64,000 bases of DNA from Ascaphus truei (lineage: Eukaryota > Chordata > Amphibia > Anura > Ascaphidae). Location: positions 75,211,322 to 75,275,321 of the forward strand of contig CM071573.1 of the NCBI GenBank assembly GCA_036426205.1, in the 5' to 3' direction. Below are positions 47,640 through 57,640 of this stretch, one piece after another. The stretch's first letter is position 1, and every line of letters starts with the position of its first letter. Under the pieces are notes generated by a model. It did no database searches and was not told the DNA's origin. It saw only the letters and a program-made list of their open reading frames with translations. The translations under genes and the position numbers were made by a program.

Positions 47640-48125
47640 AATGGTGTATGGGGCCATATGTTGTCCCTTCGGTGGATTGCATGCAGACTTTCAAGAAGCA
47701 GATGATCCAATCAAGTGCATTATCTCTGAAGTCAGGTACTTCCTTCATTCTTGGGGCATTCATGTTTTGATTAAGAGTGTCAAATGCAGCAACGGATTGA
47801 GAAGTATGAGGGCCACGTCTGTCCTTTATCAAGTAGGTGTTAAGGGCCAATTCAGTGGCATGTTGGGATTTGAATCCTGACTGATTAGCGTTCAGTATAT
47901 TATAAGTTTAAAGGTGGCATTTGAGTTGGTAACGTTTTTCTCAATTATTTTTGCAAGGAATGGAATACTTGCTATTGGTTGATAGTTGGCAGGATCTTGA
48001 GGGTAGAGATGTGTTTTTTTTGGCAGGGGTTTTGAAATGGCTCGCTTAAGGCTGGTCGGGACAAAATCTTTGCTTCAGTGATGCATTGATGATGGTGTGG
48101 ATAGGATTAATCAAGATAGGAAGGC
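47640..48125 (-). pseudogene. Second L2-like reverse-transcriptase fragment
   Basis: On the minus strand, frames near 48050-47930 read DPANYQPIASIPFLAKIIEK. 47890-47850 gives NQSGFKSQHATELALNTYLI, and 47800-47650 gives VAAFDTLNQNMN and DNALDWIICFL. These are the fingers and motif A region of an L2/jockey-type RT. Stops and frameshifts are frequent. The palms and the 3' end are absent. Confidence 0.7.
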
Positions 48126-48127
48126 AT

Positions 48128-48365
48128 TCTTGTTGTAAACTTGGGTCCAAAAAGAAGCAGCACTCCAGAAGACTTACTCAAATATCAAAAATCATCTTTA
48201 ATGGAAAAGGATCGACGTTTCAGTCCGCAACTCGGACCTTTGTCAAGACATCTTGAGAAAGGTTCGTGTTGCGGACCGAAACGTTGATCCTTTTCCATTA
48301 AAGATAATTTTTTTTCATATTTGAGCAAGTCATCTGGAGTGCTACTTCTTTTCCATCATCTTAAG
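48128..48365. mobile_element. Head-to-head PLE arms with decayed hammerheads
   Basis: Arms of about 100 bases face each other around 48250. The shared outer part is AGAAGCAGCACTCCAGA against TCTGGAGTGCTACTTCTT, and the inner part is TTTAATGGAAAAGGATCGAC against its complement. The right arm reads CTTGAGAAAGGTTCG, loop, CGGACCGAAACG, a hammerhead with stem II kept but the CTGATGA core lost. The left arm (minus) reads TTGACAAAGGTCC, loop, GGACTGAAACG. Confidence 0.6.
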
Positions 48366-48877
48366 GGTCTTTTTTTTACATTGATTGTGCCCTGGCCTAT
48401 GATGGGCGAGCACCTGAGGTGTTCCTGTGGAGTCGGGTGAGTGCACCTTTTCTTCCATGACTGCGGTAACAAATCAGTAAGAGTGTAACAAATAGGTAAC
48501 AATTTATTGAATTGTGATTTTTGGCTTTACTACCGTGCCATATAAGGAGCACACAGCAGCACGCAGACCAAAAAAACACCTCTGGGAAGGAAACCTGTGA
48601 GGAACCATGGCTGCCTTGCTGCCCTTCATCTGGGTGTAATATAAGATCAAACTCTATAAGGATACGAATTTAGGATGCACCTAAAAAGAAGCACTTCTGC
48701 AGTTTTTTTCATGGATTTGTATGGGTCAAATGACCAAAATGTGTAAAGTCAGAAGACCAATGTGCAGGTCACATTCAGGTGACCTAATGAAAATGGCCAC
48801 ACTCTTGAAAAAAATGTAAATGTTATCCCTTTTCATTAATACAGCTTTTTCTAAAAAAAAATATGTATAATTTAAGC
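48366..48877. other. Spacer without a recognisable feature
   Basis: I see neither gene nor named repeat. Confidence 0.4.
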
Positions 48878-49170
48878 CAGGGGAGCGCAAACTTTTTTCC
48901 CTGCGCCCCCCTGCCGGCGGTCACCTCACCCCGCACCCACCCTCACCCCCCACTGGCGTCGGCTCTGGCGTCATGATGTCACATGACCTCGCGGTGTCAT
49001 TTGATGCCGCGTTGCCATGGCGACGCGTGTGGAGCTAAGGTAAGTAAAGGTTTACAGAGGCCCTGCAGCTCCCTCGGCACTTAATTTAAGTGCCTTCGGG
49101 AAGCGCGTGGGGCCTCTGTAAACCACCCCCACCGCAGGCAGTCTCGCGCCCCCCAGTTTGCGCACTGCTG
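48878..49170. mobile_element. hAT MITE with perfect 8-bp duplication
   Basis: Termini are CAGGGGAGCGCAAAC (left) and, on the reverse complement, CAGCAGTGCGCAAAC (right). ATTTAAGC at 48870-48877 is repeated exactly at 49171-49178, the 8-bp target duplication of hAT elements. The interior is GC-rich (GTCACATGACCTCGCGGTGT, GGTTTACAGAGGCC). A relative lies in the opposite orientation at 60817-61165. Confidence 0.9.
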
Positions 49171-49421
49171 ATTTAAGCAATAGATATGTAGCCAGTCATG
49201 TATTCCTAGGATATATAGGTTACTTTGTATTTAGCTCCATCATTATTGAGATTTCATTGAGCCAAACTGTAGACACAGTCACCAAGCAGTTGTTTCATCA
49301 GCAGATTTGCTTTAATATGTGAGAGAGAACATGATTTAAATGCTGTTGGAAACAGTTCCCATTACAATGAACATATAGATAGGAGAGCATACAGTGATTC
49401 TTAGTTACAGTAGCTATCATG

Positions 49422-49427
49422 GTTTAA
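49422..49427 (-). terminator. Candidate poly(A) signal of the small gene
   Basis: ATTAAA on the minus strand lies about 66 bases after the stop codon at 49493. A second ATTAAA is at about 49310. Which one is used is unknown. Confidence 0.4.
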
Positions 49428-49492
49428 TTTCAGATTTGGAACATATAGGTATGAGGTTAGTACACAAGAAGGCATTTTCCATATTGGAATCT

Positions 49493-51755
49493 TCACTTCT
49501 TGACTCCACCCCCATGGCCTCCGTGGCCTCCGTGGCCTCCGTGATGCCCTTGTTGTTGGCAGGGATCAGGTACACATGGATCTAAGGAGAAAATAGGACA
49601 CAAACATTTTACAGCAAACTGAGATTCAGTGACTTGAACAAGAGGAAACATGCAATACTATCACTCGACCTGACACTTCCTGAACCCCTCAATAAAACGA
49701 ATATTCTTCATTTAACATGAATAGAGAAGGACTTTCCCGTTGGTTTTTCTATGCCTTACAATTGATTCTTACTGTGATTTGCAACTTATTATTCCTGTGC
49801 CTTGGAAGTATGGTGAGAAGGAGTATAGTAATTAGTCTAGGTGGGCGCAATTTTAGCAGGAATTGAATTTCCTATCAGCCGCACAATAATGCGAATCAAT
49901 CTCAAAATGAGATACCTGTGAGATATGCTAATAGCTGGATTAGGTGTGAGCACTGCAGTCGAGCTAAAAAGTCTGGTGACAGGGACACAACCCAGCACCT
50001 GATTTAGCTCACTCCTAGAGTTCATGCTCCGAATACCAAAGGTTGAGGGTTACAATCCTGTTCTATTCCTTACAAGGTGCCTTAGATGTCAACTTAATAT
50101 AGTTAGGAAGTGTGGAATGTGAGTCATTTAAATACACTTTGCATATCTGTCGACTGCGCCCCTTTTTGAACCCATGTATCTCTCTTTTTGTTATTTGGAG
50201 GGAGGTTTGAGGGGATATAAATACAACTTGAGACTCTATGACAACAGCTCTCTGGACTGGATTTTGGTAAACCCAGTGCCGAAAATCCGCAGAATGGATT
50301 TTTACAGGTTCACCCATCTCTAGTGATTAGTGAACCACAGTCATAGCTTCTTTTGAAATTGAGCCAGTCATCATCTTGTGCTTTGGACACCAGTGTTAGA
50401 TTGTAAACTCTATTGGTTCTTTTTTTACTTGTTCTGCACATGTTCATACAGTACTGTACCTGGGCATTTCACTTTATTGTCCTGGCATTGTGGCACTGGT
50501 GCACATGCTGCAAATAGAAAGATAGAATATTAGCAAATATAATCTTTATTATTTTATTTTGTTATATGTGTTATGGACTATGTTGGTGCATTTTAAATAT
50601 ATTACAATACTTTATTTAAAAGGTGCAAACATATGTTATGAAACATAGTAGTATATTGGAAAAACCTAATAAAGCAACTATGTTAGCAATAAGTAATTGA
50701 TACTAATATTATAGACAAGAAGGTACCTTACAATATGCTTGTTTGATTGTTATGGCCCAACAATCAGCAAACTTACCAATACACATGTTCTATACTAGTA
50801 TAAAAAGAAAATGCTGATACAAGACTAGAGAAAAATTACATAATATTTGTATACATCTATTGCATTCTAAGCTACACTTAGGGGCGCGTGCATCAATTTC
50901 TGGCGTTAACTCTCATTCAAGTCAACAGGAGTTTACGGTGTAACAGGTGTGATAACCTGTGCTGCCACTTGATGCATGTGCCCCAAACAATAGAATTCCA
51001 TTAATTGACAACACGTAAACAGTGTGAGTTTTTTCTGATTCTTTTGGATCCCATTGAAATTGGTTGCAATAAAACAAATAAAGTAAACATTGCATAATTT
51101 CTTCTGAATTTAATGAAAATGATTAAAGTATTTCAGATCTCAATCTTACACATGCATAATACATAAAGCATTATGTAAGGATACCCCCAATATAATGCAC
51201 ATTCCACCCCATTCCATTACAACATACCTAGCACTCTAACACTAAGGTATCATTTTGGATTGACTATAATTCATAAAAAGATGAACCATTGCTTCAGTTT
51301 GTTATTTTTGCATTACACACCTAGAAGATATATATTGTAATAAAGCACCATATTTATTAAAATGATTGATAGAGATAGCTGTTTATAGTTAATAAATTAG
51401 TTATACAGTCTGTTTAGCTTTAAATGCCTCGTGCCATGAAAAAAAGTCAGTTGTTGTTGTTTTTTTTTCATTTTGAAATGTGCAATATAAAGACTTCATA
51501 GGAAATTACCTGTGTAACACATAGCCAGGTAGACTTACAATAGACAATACTTATCCAGTATAGTAAAGAAATGCTACAATGTGTACGTTATATGCTCATT
51601 CAAAAATGTTGTCAGTACAAAATGTATTAACCAAAGAGAAGAACAAAGACTTGATACTCACGATCTTGGCATTGCTGTACTGGTGGGCTTGGTTTGCATG
51701 GATCTGGTTTGCATGGGTCTGGGCATTGTTTCTGATGTCCCTTGGTTCCAGACAT
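49493..51755 (-). CDS. Small Cys/Pro-rich protein with Gly-His tail, three coding exons (cornified-envelope-like)
   Basis: Coding exons on the minus strand are 51755-51662 (94 nt), 50507-50460 (48 nt) and 49581-49493 (89 nt, TGA at 49495-49493). Donors are GATC/GTGAGT and CCAG/GTACAG. Acceptors are TTTGCAG and CTCCTTAG. Phases fit at both joins, each giving a codon inside a repeated D-P-C motif (CQD/PCAP, KCP/DPCVP). The product is 76 residues with 9 Cys. Residues 11-28 read CPDPCKPDPCKPSPP and onward, 32-55 have further PxC units, 56-58 are QQQ, and 59-73 are GHH/GGH repeats, ending in VKK. There is no signal peptide or membrane segment. Composition and the Gln/Lys ends resemble SPRR and other transglutaminase-linked epidermal proteins. 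Those normally have one coding exon, so family and function are inference. Metal binding by the His/Gly tail is an alternative. Confidence 0.75.
49990..50062 (+). repeat. tRNA-like SINE remnant in intron 2
   Basis: TTTAGCTCACTCCTAGAG resembles a tRNA A box with D-arm. It is followed by an anticodon-like CATGCTCCGAATACC, then GGTTGAGGGTTACAATCCTG, which resembles the B box and T-arm with one extra base. The acceptor stem does not pair cleanly. It is best read as the head of a decayed tRNA-derived SINE, not a functional tRNA. It lies within 49582-50459. Confidence 0.45.
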
Positions 51756-51844
51756 GGTTATCTCGGGTAGAGTTCAGTAGACTTTACTTCAGAAAAATGA
51801 AGAAAAGGATGTTCCAACTGTGTCTGGTCTGTCTCTGCTCACCT

Positions 51845-51852
51845 CTTTTATA
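51845..51852 (-). promoter_or_regulatory. TATA box of the small gene
   Basis: TATAAAAG on the minus strand lies about 90 bases before the start codon (51755). Initiation 25-30 bases downstream would give a 5' UTR of about 65 nt without an intron. Confidence 0.65.
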
Positions 51853-51862
51853 CACAAAGAAG

Positions 51863-51869
51863 TGAGTCA
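51863..51869 (-). promoter_or_regulatory. AP-1 site next to the TATA box
   Basis: The perfect AP-1 heptamer TGACTCA (TGAGTCA on plus) lies about 10 bases upstream of the TATA box. AP-1 sites close to the TATA box are a known feature of epidermal differentiation genes, which fits the protein type. One heptamer is weak evidence alone. Confidence 0.5.
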
Positions 51870-51879
51870 CTTGGCACTG

Positions 51880-52559
51880 GAGAAATGTTGTTGCTCCTGG
51901 TGGAAAGACCCTAAATGTTGAGAAATTTTACAAGTATCATTTGCATTTAATTGTTATGTTGTTTATCTTAAAGGCAGGGCGTTTCTTATACAAGGAAGTC
52001 TTTGGTGCGATGCATGCCCTCTCTATATACATAATTTAGCTTGTGAACTGGGTGCAGCTATTAAAACCATCAAATAAATTATTATAATTAAATCATTGAG
52101 TAAGAACAGTTTTTCCATATTATAATGTATTCATTTTACAGTCACTGTATAATTTTGTAGAACTTGGCTGAAGTAATGGCTCATTGAGTAAAGAACAGAT
52201 AGATTACCAGTGCTCAATTAATAGTCCCAATAACTTGAAAAAGGGTCCATTACTTTATCTTCTAAAGAGCCGGATTCCTCAGCTATTCAAGGCTCTGCCA
52301 GGGAACCTCCAAACATGCAAATAACGAAAAGAAGACAAGTACAATCTTCTTAGAAAAAGTAAACAGTATATTAGAACACAAGCCCCTAAGTCTTACTTAC
52401 AGGCTAAGTAATATGAGTGCAGCATCGGATGACAAGGAGTATCAATGAACACCATAGCAGCAGACACTGTAGCAGCGCAGAAAACGTCCGTAAATCACAA
52501 GAGTGTGAGTACCGGTATCTGGGGGGCACGTGATCCTGTCCAGTTGTCCCTCTGTGGAG
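51880..52559. other. Upstream region of the small gene, no further gene
   Basis: AT-rich and apparently unique to about 52250. 52430-52560 begins the arm region of the following palindrome. No second gene of the same type is visible here. Confidence 0.4.
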
Positions 52560-52855
52560 ATAACAAGGTAAGAAAGACTGGAAAACGAATCGCTAAGTCC
52601 AAAAAATGCACCATCAGCTCATCAACGGCAAAAGCTTAAAAAAGTTTTATAAGACTACTAAAAAAGAAAAAAGGGACAAACAAAAAACTAATACATGCAA
52701 CCCCAACACCATGGGGTGTTGCATGTATTAGTTTTTTGTTTGTCCCTTTTTTCTTTTTATGTAGTCTTATAAACTTTGTTAAGCCGGTCCGGGGTGAGCG
52801 GCAAGGGTGCATTTTTTGGACTTAGCGATTCGTTTTTCCAGTCTTTCTCACCCTG
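52560..52855. repeat. Long near-perfect palindrome, about 145-bp arms
   Basis: The left arm (52560-52708) has GAAAGACTGGAAAACGAATC, GTCCAAAAAATGCACC, TTTTATAAGACTAC and GGGACAAACAAAAAACTAAT. The right arm repeats all of these inverted to about 52855. The two arms meet with almost no spacer at CAACACCATGGGGTGTTG. Mismatches cluster around 52610-52630 / 52785-52800. Confidence 0.85.
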
Positions 52856-53330
52856 CTATTGCCTTTTGATTGGAGTGACGCGCTGAGGATCGGAGGACAC
52901 GGTCTTTTGGTGTTTGGCGTTCTATTCTTTCCTCCTGCATTGATCTACCTGGAGGGGGAGCGTTGATCGGACGGACCGGAACTGCTGTGACGCATTTCCG
53001 GCACTCGTGAGCTCCACGCCGCCGTTGTGAGGAGGTGCAGCCGATTGCTGGGACCATCGCGTCCTTACTGCCGACAGGACAGGTTTACACAGACCCATGA
53101 GTGCTACAAGAGGGAACGATCGAGGTACGCATACTGTCCCTCCATCACAGCATTTTCTCAGGTAGCGTTTTCCACTGGAACTCCTTGCTAGTCTGTTTAC
53201 TGTCCAACAGATTCCTTCTCCATCGTGTATTTTATAACACCACCGTACTGAATTATCCTCACTGCTTACCTCAGCTGTCCTATATATTACTACATTTTTT
53301 CGGGACTCTTCTGTTTTAGAGCTTACAGTA
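52856..53330. other. Moderately GC-rich segment after the palindrome
   Basis: Contains GTCCTTACTGCCGACAGGAC-like short inverted motifs. No known repeat end. It may be upstream sequence of the retroelement carrying the SCAN fragment. Confidence 0.35.
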
Positions 53331-53574
53331 GCCTTGCCTAAAGGAACATTCTCATATCAGGGTCTCCCAGCAGATCAGGCAATGGACTATCGACAAGTAA
53401 AAGCCGCCATACTGGATCGCTTAGGTCTGACCCCAGAGACCTACCGGCAGCAGTTCCGGAACATGAAGTACACCGCTAAGATGAGACCCCGGGTCCTCGC
53501 TCAGCGATTATTGGACTTGTGAACACGCTGGATACAACCCGAGGAGTGCACTAAGGAGGCAATTCTGGAGCAGG
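53331..53574 (+). pseudogene. SCAN/capsid-type gag fragment ending in poly(A)
   Basis: The frame reads YQGLPADQAMDYRQVKAAIL, then TPETYRQQFRNMKY and RPRVLAQRLLDL, a TGA stop, then TRWIQPEECTKEAILEQ in the same frame. This is the order of the SCAN domain (DYxxVKxAIL, TPExYRQxFR, AQxLxDLxxxWxxPE, TKExILE), which derives from Gypsy-type (Gmr1-like) gag capsids. The usual Cys after DL is replaced by a stop. The fragment breaks off after EQE at 53574, directly at a run of over 30 A. Alternatively it came from a host SCAN-containing gene. The N-terminal half of the domain is not recognisable upstream. Confidence 0.7.
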
Positions 53575-53611
<37 letters not shown>

Positions 53612-53650
53612 TATATATATATAGATATAGAGATATATATATAAAAAGTA
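53575..53650. repeat. Poly(A) and (TA)n tract
   Basis: More than 30 consecutive A residues followed by TATATATATAGATATAGAGA-type repeats. The position immediately after the gag fragment suggests a retrotransposed, 3'-truncated transcript or simple expansion. Confidence 0.9.
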
Positions 53651-54502
53651 GCAAAATAAACATCAATAACTCCCAAAGCATTATCAAGATGACAATTGTG
53701 ATTAATTATTAAAAAAATGTAAAACAATTGACAGCTTTCCTGAGATAGTTTAATCTTTACAGGTAAGAAATCTACCAAGATGACTTTCAAATACCAAATG
53801 AAAATAGAGACTTGATCACGTACACACGCGCATAGCGTGGCACACGCCCAGCACTCAAGCGATCTCTGAACATTGTTACAGGCGATTGGGGGGCATGGTG
53901 GAGGCATGGCTATGACATCACGGAGCTGGTTTTCCGTGATTGGCTGAACTGCTCACGTGACGAAGCTGTCGCTTGGAAAGACAACATTTTTTGTCTTTTC
54001 AAAACGAGGTCGCTCCATCGCTCTCTGTCATGCGCACACACTTGGGGTGGCCTCTGAATCCTGCAATTTGTACTTGGTGTATGCGCGCAAGCACCATTGC
54101 ACACAGTATAAGCTCAGCCTATCTCAGATTGTAACACAAGTAGAATGCTTATTTGTTTCAGCTATAGTAACAATTTGTTGAATCAGAGTCTGCTTTCTGA
54201 AGCACATACAAATACAGGTGGTCCTCGGAATCAATCACAAAGTGTGCAGCATAGCTACAGACATAGTAAAACTCACTGTTTCTGGCGCCTCGGTTGATGA
54301 TGCAAACGTCCTGGGCGCTTGAGACATTGTCTGCTGCATTTGCACTGCGGGGGGTCCATGCTTCCGTATCAGACCCTCCACAGCGTTAATCCAACGGTTT
54401 CACTTCCTCCACGGTCACGTGACCACAGGTGGCCACAGCACCGAAGACAGATAGTCTTGCTACATCTATAAGGTAGTTTACCATTGCTATAGCCTAAATC
54501 AG
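53651..54502. other. Unique spacer
   Basis: Mixed-composition sequence without termini or protein similarity that I recognise. CACGTGAC-type motifs occur at 53952 and 54415. Confidence 0.35.
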
Positions 54503-54645
54503 GGGTGCTCAACCCCAGTCCTCAAGACCCCCCAAACAGGTCAGGTTTTAATGATATCCCAGCTTTAGCACAGGTGGCTCAATCACCTGAGCCACTGATT
54601 GAACAACTGCTGAAGCAGGGGTATCCTGAAAACCTGACCTGTCGA
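54503..54645. mobile_element. hAT MITE, CAGGGGTGCTCAA family
   Basis: CAGGGGTGCTCAACCCCAGT, GGTCAGGTTTTAATGATATC, and the mirrored GATATCATTAAAACCTGACC-like block near 54625 are typical of a vertebrate hAT MITE. The right terminus is lost to adjoining Harbinger-like sequence. Confidence 0.65.
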
Positions 54646-55118
54646 GGGGTTAGCCGCTAAGGTAATGAAGTTGACTATAAATGCATTTTTATTGCATGGC
54701 ATTCATGCCGGGGACCTCCGGTGCTGATATTAATGGGTATCGGCTCTGTAGACCCCCGGCATCAATCTGATGTAGAAAAAATGCATTTTTTTTCTAAGTC
54801 CTGTCTCGCTGCCTCCCAGTAGCTTCTTACCAGCCTCACGCCAACTTTCCCTGGCCTGAGGATTTTTGGAGAAACTCGCCATTCTAGAGCCGCGATAGGC
54901 TTCGATAACCTAATCACGGCTTCTAGAATTGCATGAGTTTCAGAAGCTGCCGATAAGTGGCTTATCAGCGCTCACCCGGCGATTTTTTTATGACGGCTGA
55001 AACTTTTGGCGATTCATGCCTTTATAGCCCACTTATCGAGACTTACGGAATTGCAGTAGGCATTTTGGCCGATAAGTGCTCGGTAAGTGCCTTATCGAGG
55101 CTTATAGAATAGGCCCCA
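54646..55118. mobile_element. Harbinger-like element fragment
   Basis: 54650-54780 repeats, inverted, the GATGCCGGGGGTC / CCCATTAATATCAGC module of the composite at 13740-13850. 54860-55118 has the mirrored CTTATCGAGGCTTATAGAAT arms and ends TAGAATAGGCCCC, the family's right end (compare 42767). Confidence 0.5.
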
Positions 55119-55573
55119 ATGTGTTTTACCATCTATTGACCTGACAGATAAGCAATCAATACACGGAAGTATAAAAAACACCACAAATAAATTGTTGTGA
55201 AAGGAAAAGACACATTAGTAGAAATGGCTAGAGCCTAAAAAAATCTTTGAGCTGGAAATTGTCAGTTATTTTATCCTTGGGCAAAATGACAGCCGTGGAT
55301 TTATTCATTAAATTATGCATTACTAACAATGGAAAGCATTTTGGCTGCACGGAAATAACTGTTGAGCAAAATTATTTTAACATTTGCTGGAACCATAACT
55401 CAAGATAAGATTAACTTTAATGACCCTATAAAGTTATTAGCATCATAAAAAGGAGTAATTTGCTACAGGTTGCAATGTTTACTATATTTGCAGTTACATG
55501 TTGGTGGAACATTTTCTAGAGGGCAGTGGAGACTCATATACTGTTTAAAGTAGTAACACAGGAGGGAGAGGGA
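55119..55573. other. AT-rich unique sequence
   Basis: No feature recognised. Confidence 0.4.
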
Positions 55574-55654
55574 GTTGATGTGATACCTTTTATTAGACCA
55601 GCAAGTAGTTAATGTGTTACAAACTTTCTAACCTCTCAGGGTCCTCATCTGGTA
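55574..55654 (-). mobile_element. PLE-type arm end with decayed hammerhead
   Basis: On the minus strand CAGATGAGGACC, loop, GGTTAGAAAG and TTTGTAACA follow the hammerhead order CTGATGA, stem II, GAAA. U4 of the core is mutated. The neighbouring GGTCTAATAAAAGGTATCAC is a common end of vertebrate interspersed PLE-like repeats. Confidence 0.45.
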
Positions 55655-56329
55655 TGGCAGAAATTCAGAAACTTTTTAAAGGATGTCTGCCACAATTCCT
55701 CTATTATTGACTATGATAGTAAGACATAGTGACTTGATGATCATTTATCATTCCTTCTCCATTTGAGTTAGTTTACACTACATATAAATAAATGACAGTG
55801 GAGGCATTTCCTGAGATACTCCAATTTAACATGCCACAAAGTGTCTCAAGTCATTAAATCCTACTCTCTGTTTTCAAAGACTTTATTTAATACGGGTTAC
55901 TAAACGCATCGGCTGTGACCTGCAATATTGTCAAGGGTCTTCTTTTTCATATAACAAGTTGGCAACCACCAGTTAGACACAATTAATTTCTCCACTTGGT
56001 AATAAGTGAATATGTTAGTTTTGGAGTTGCACTTGTTATGGTTTCAATCAGTGAGTAAGTAGCACTACTTTCTTTAAACAGCAAATGAAACATACATTTT
56101 CACAAATCTTCTATTAAAGCTGCAGCCGAAGCAATATCCTTCATGTTGTTTTTTTTAAATAAATCAGTTCTGTACTATGAGAAAATACTTGTAGCATGTT
56201 TTTGTTTAAATGACAACTCTTAATTACATTTTAATGTATTATAATGTAACAAGCATTTTTTGTTTCTATAGCAACTATTTGCAATCTCACATCCCCTTCC
56301 TCTTCTGCCCTCTCTCTAGGAGTGCACCA
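55655..56329. other. AT-rich unique sequence
   Basis: No gene or named repeat recognised. Confidence 0.4.
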
Positions 56330-56540
56330 ATTGTATCTAGTGCCTACCTGGTCCCATGATCTTCTCCACATAACTTTGAATCTTTGGTCCTCTTCTGCTG
56401 CACTGACTTCATTTAGTAAACCCCCGAGCCAAATCTTCGTCGATCGAACACAGGAGAACGGATCAATCGGCAACTTAGCTAATTACTTATCATTGTGTGG
56501 ATTGTATTGATGCACATATTAAAGGGGGGGGGGGACGGCA
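56330..56540. repeat. SINE-like repeat related to 7015-7265
   Basis: ACACAGGAGAACGGATCAAT and CGGCAACTTAGCTAATTACT match the block at 7045-7090. A run of about ten G residues follows at 56525. Confidence 0.45.
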
Positions 56541-56613
56541 GCTTGGACTGCTTCTTAATGGTTACCTTCTTAGCACATGAGGTTCAGAGTAAACAGACAC
56601 TGAACTAGTGTAA

Positions 56614-56824
56614 AGCTGCGCTTATAGTGCTGGTGATGGCAACGCGACGTCGCGGGTAAACAAATGTATTGCCGCCGTCGCGTGTGCTTATAGTAGAAGT
56701 GAAGTAACGGAGCGATGGCTTGGTCGCGATCGCTGGAAGTCAAGTCAATTTGATTTTTCCAGCGACCGTGGCGTGACCTCACTGTTGCATCGCTATCGCC
56801 GGTGATGGTGCTAAAAGCGCAGCC
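56614..56824. mobile_element. Short Harbinger-type MITE
   Basis: The 211-bp element has ends AGCTGCGCTTATAGTGCTGG (left) and reverse complement GGCTGCGCTTTTAGCACCAT (right). TAA flanks both (56611-56613, 56825-56827). The interior has a CGCGACGTCGCG palindrome. Confidence 0.7.
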
Positions 56825-57374
56825 TAACTGCTAAATAAAGCTCACATTTTGCTTATATTTTACTTTAGCACTTTAGAAAAGGAGATGGTAGTAACATGAT
56901 CTCTTCCTTCATAAATATCAGGATATATTTAATTTGTGCCTATATCACACCATGGAATATGACATACAGTAACTGTCAAATATTACTTCCTGGTGTTTAT
57001 TGAATTGTGGCCTTGGGGATAAAGTTAATCCCAAAACTATGTCTATAATGAGGAGAGGTATAAATTAGATGATGAACTGAATGTAGATAGGCATTGTCCA
57101 TGGGATGAAACCAGATATAAATATGATAGACCTACATTTCAACTGTGCTTTCTATATAATTTAAAATGTATGACGTGTAAGGAATTCCTAACATACCTTA
57201 TCAATGTCTCTATCGTTATCGTAGTTCATAATTCCATAATACTGTAAGTAGGGATAACACAGAGTTCATTTGCTGCTTTTAGACTAATTCAATGTGCACT
57301 TAACTATGAGTATGACTGTCATTAAGCTTTATTTTTTGAAGACTCAAAAAGTAAGTATTTGTGCCGATATCGCC

Positions 57375-57422
57375 GGTGTATGCATGTATGTATATGTGTG
57401 TGTGTATGTATGTGTGTGTGTA

Positions 57423-57463
<41 letters not shown>

Positions 57464-57620
57464 GTGTGCACAATGTTAATAAATATTTTATTCTTTTACC
57501 AACGTGTCTTTTTTTTAATTTTAAAAATATATAATAAATTACACATATACACACATACATACACACATACACATACACATACATGCACACACACATACAC
57601 ACACACATACACAACCTGTC
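57375..57620. repeat. (GT)n/(GTAT)n and inverted (CA)n microsatellites
   Basis: 57380-57470 is GT/GTAT-rich and 57540-57615 is CA/CATA-rich, separated by an AT-rich gap, so the two can pair. Open frames across them are artefacts. Confidence 0.9.
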
Positions 57621-57640
57621 GCTCCCGGCAGCACAGACCA

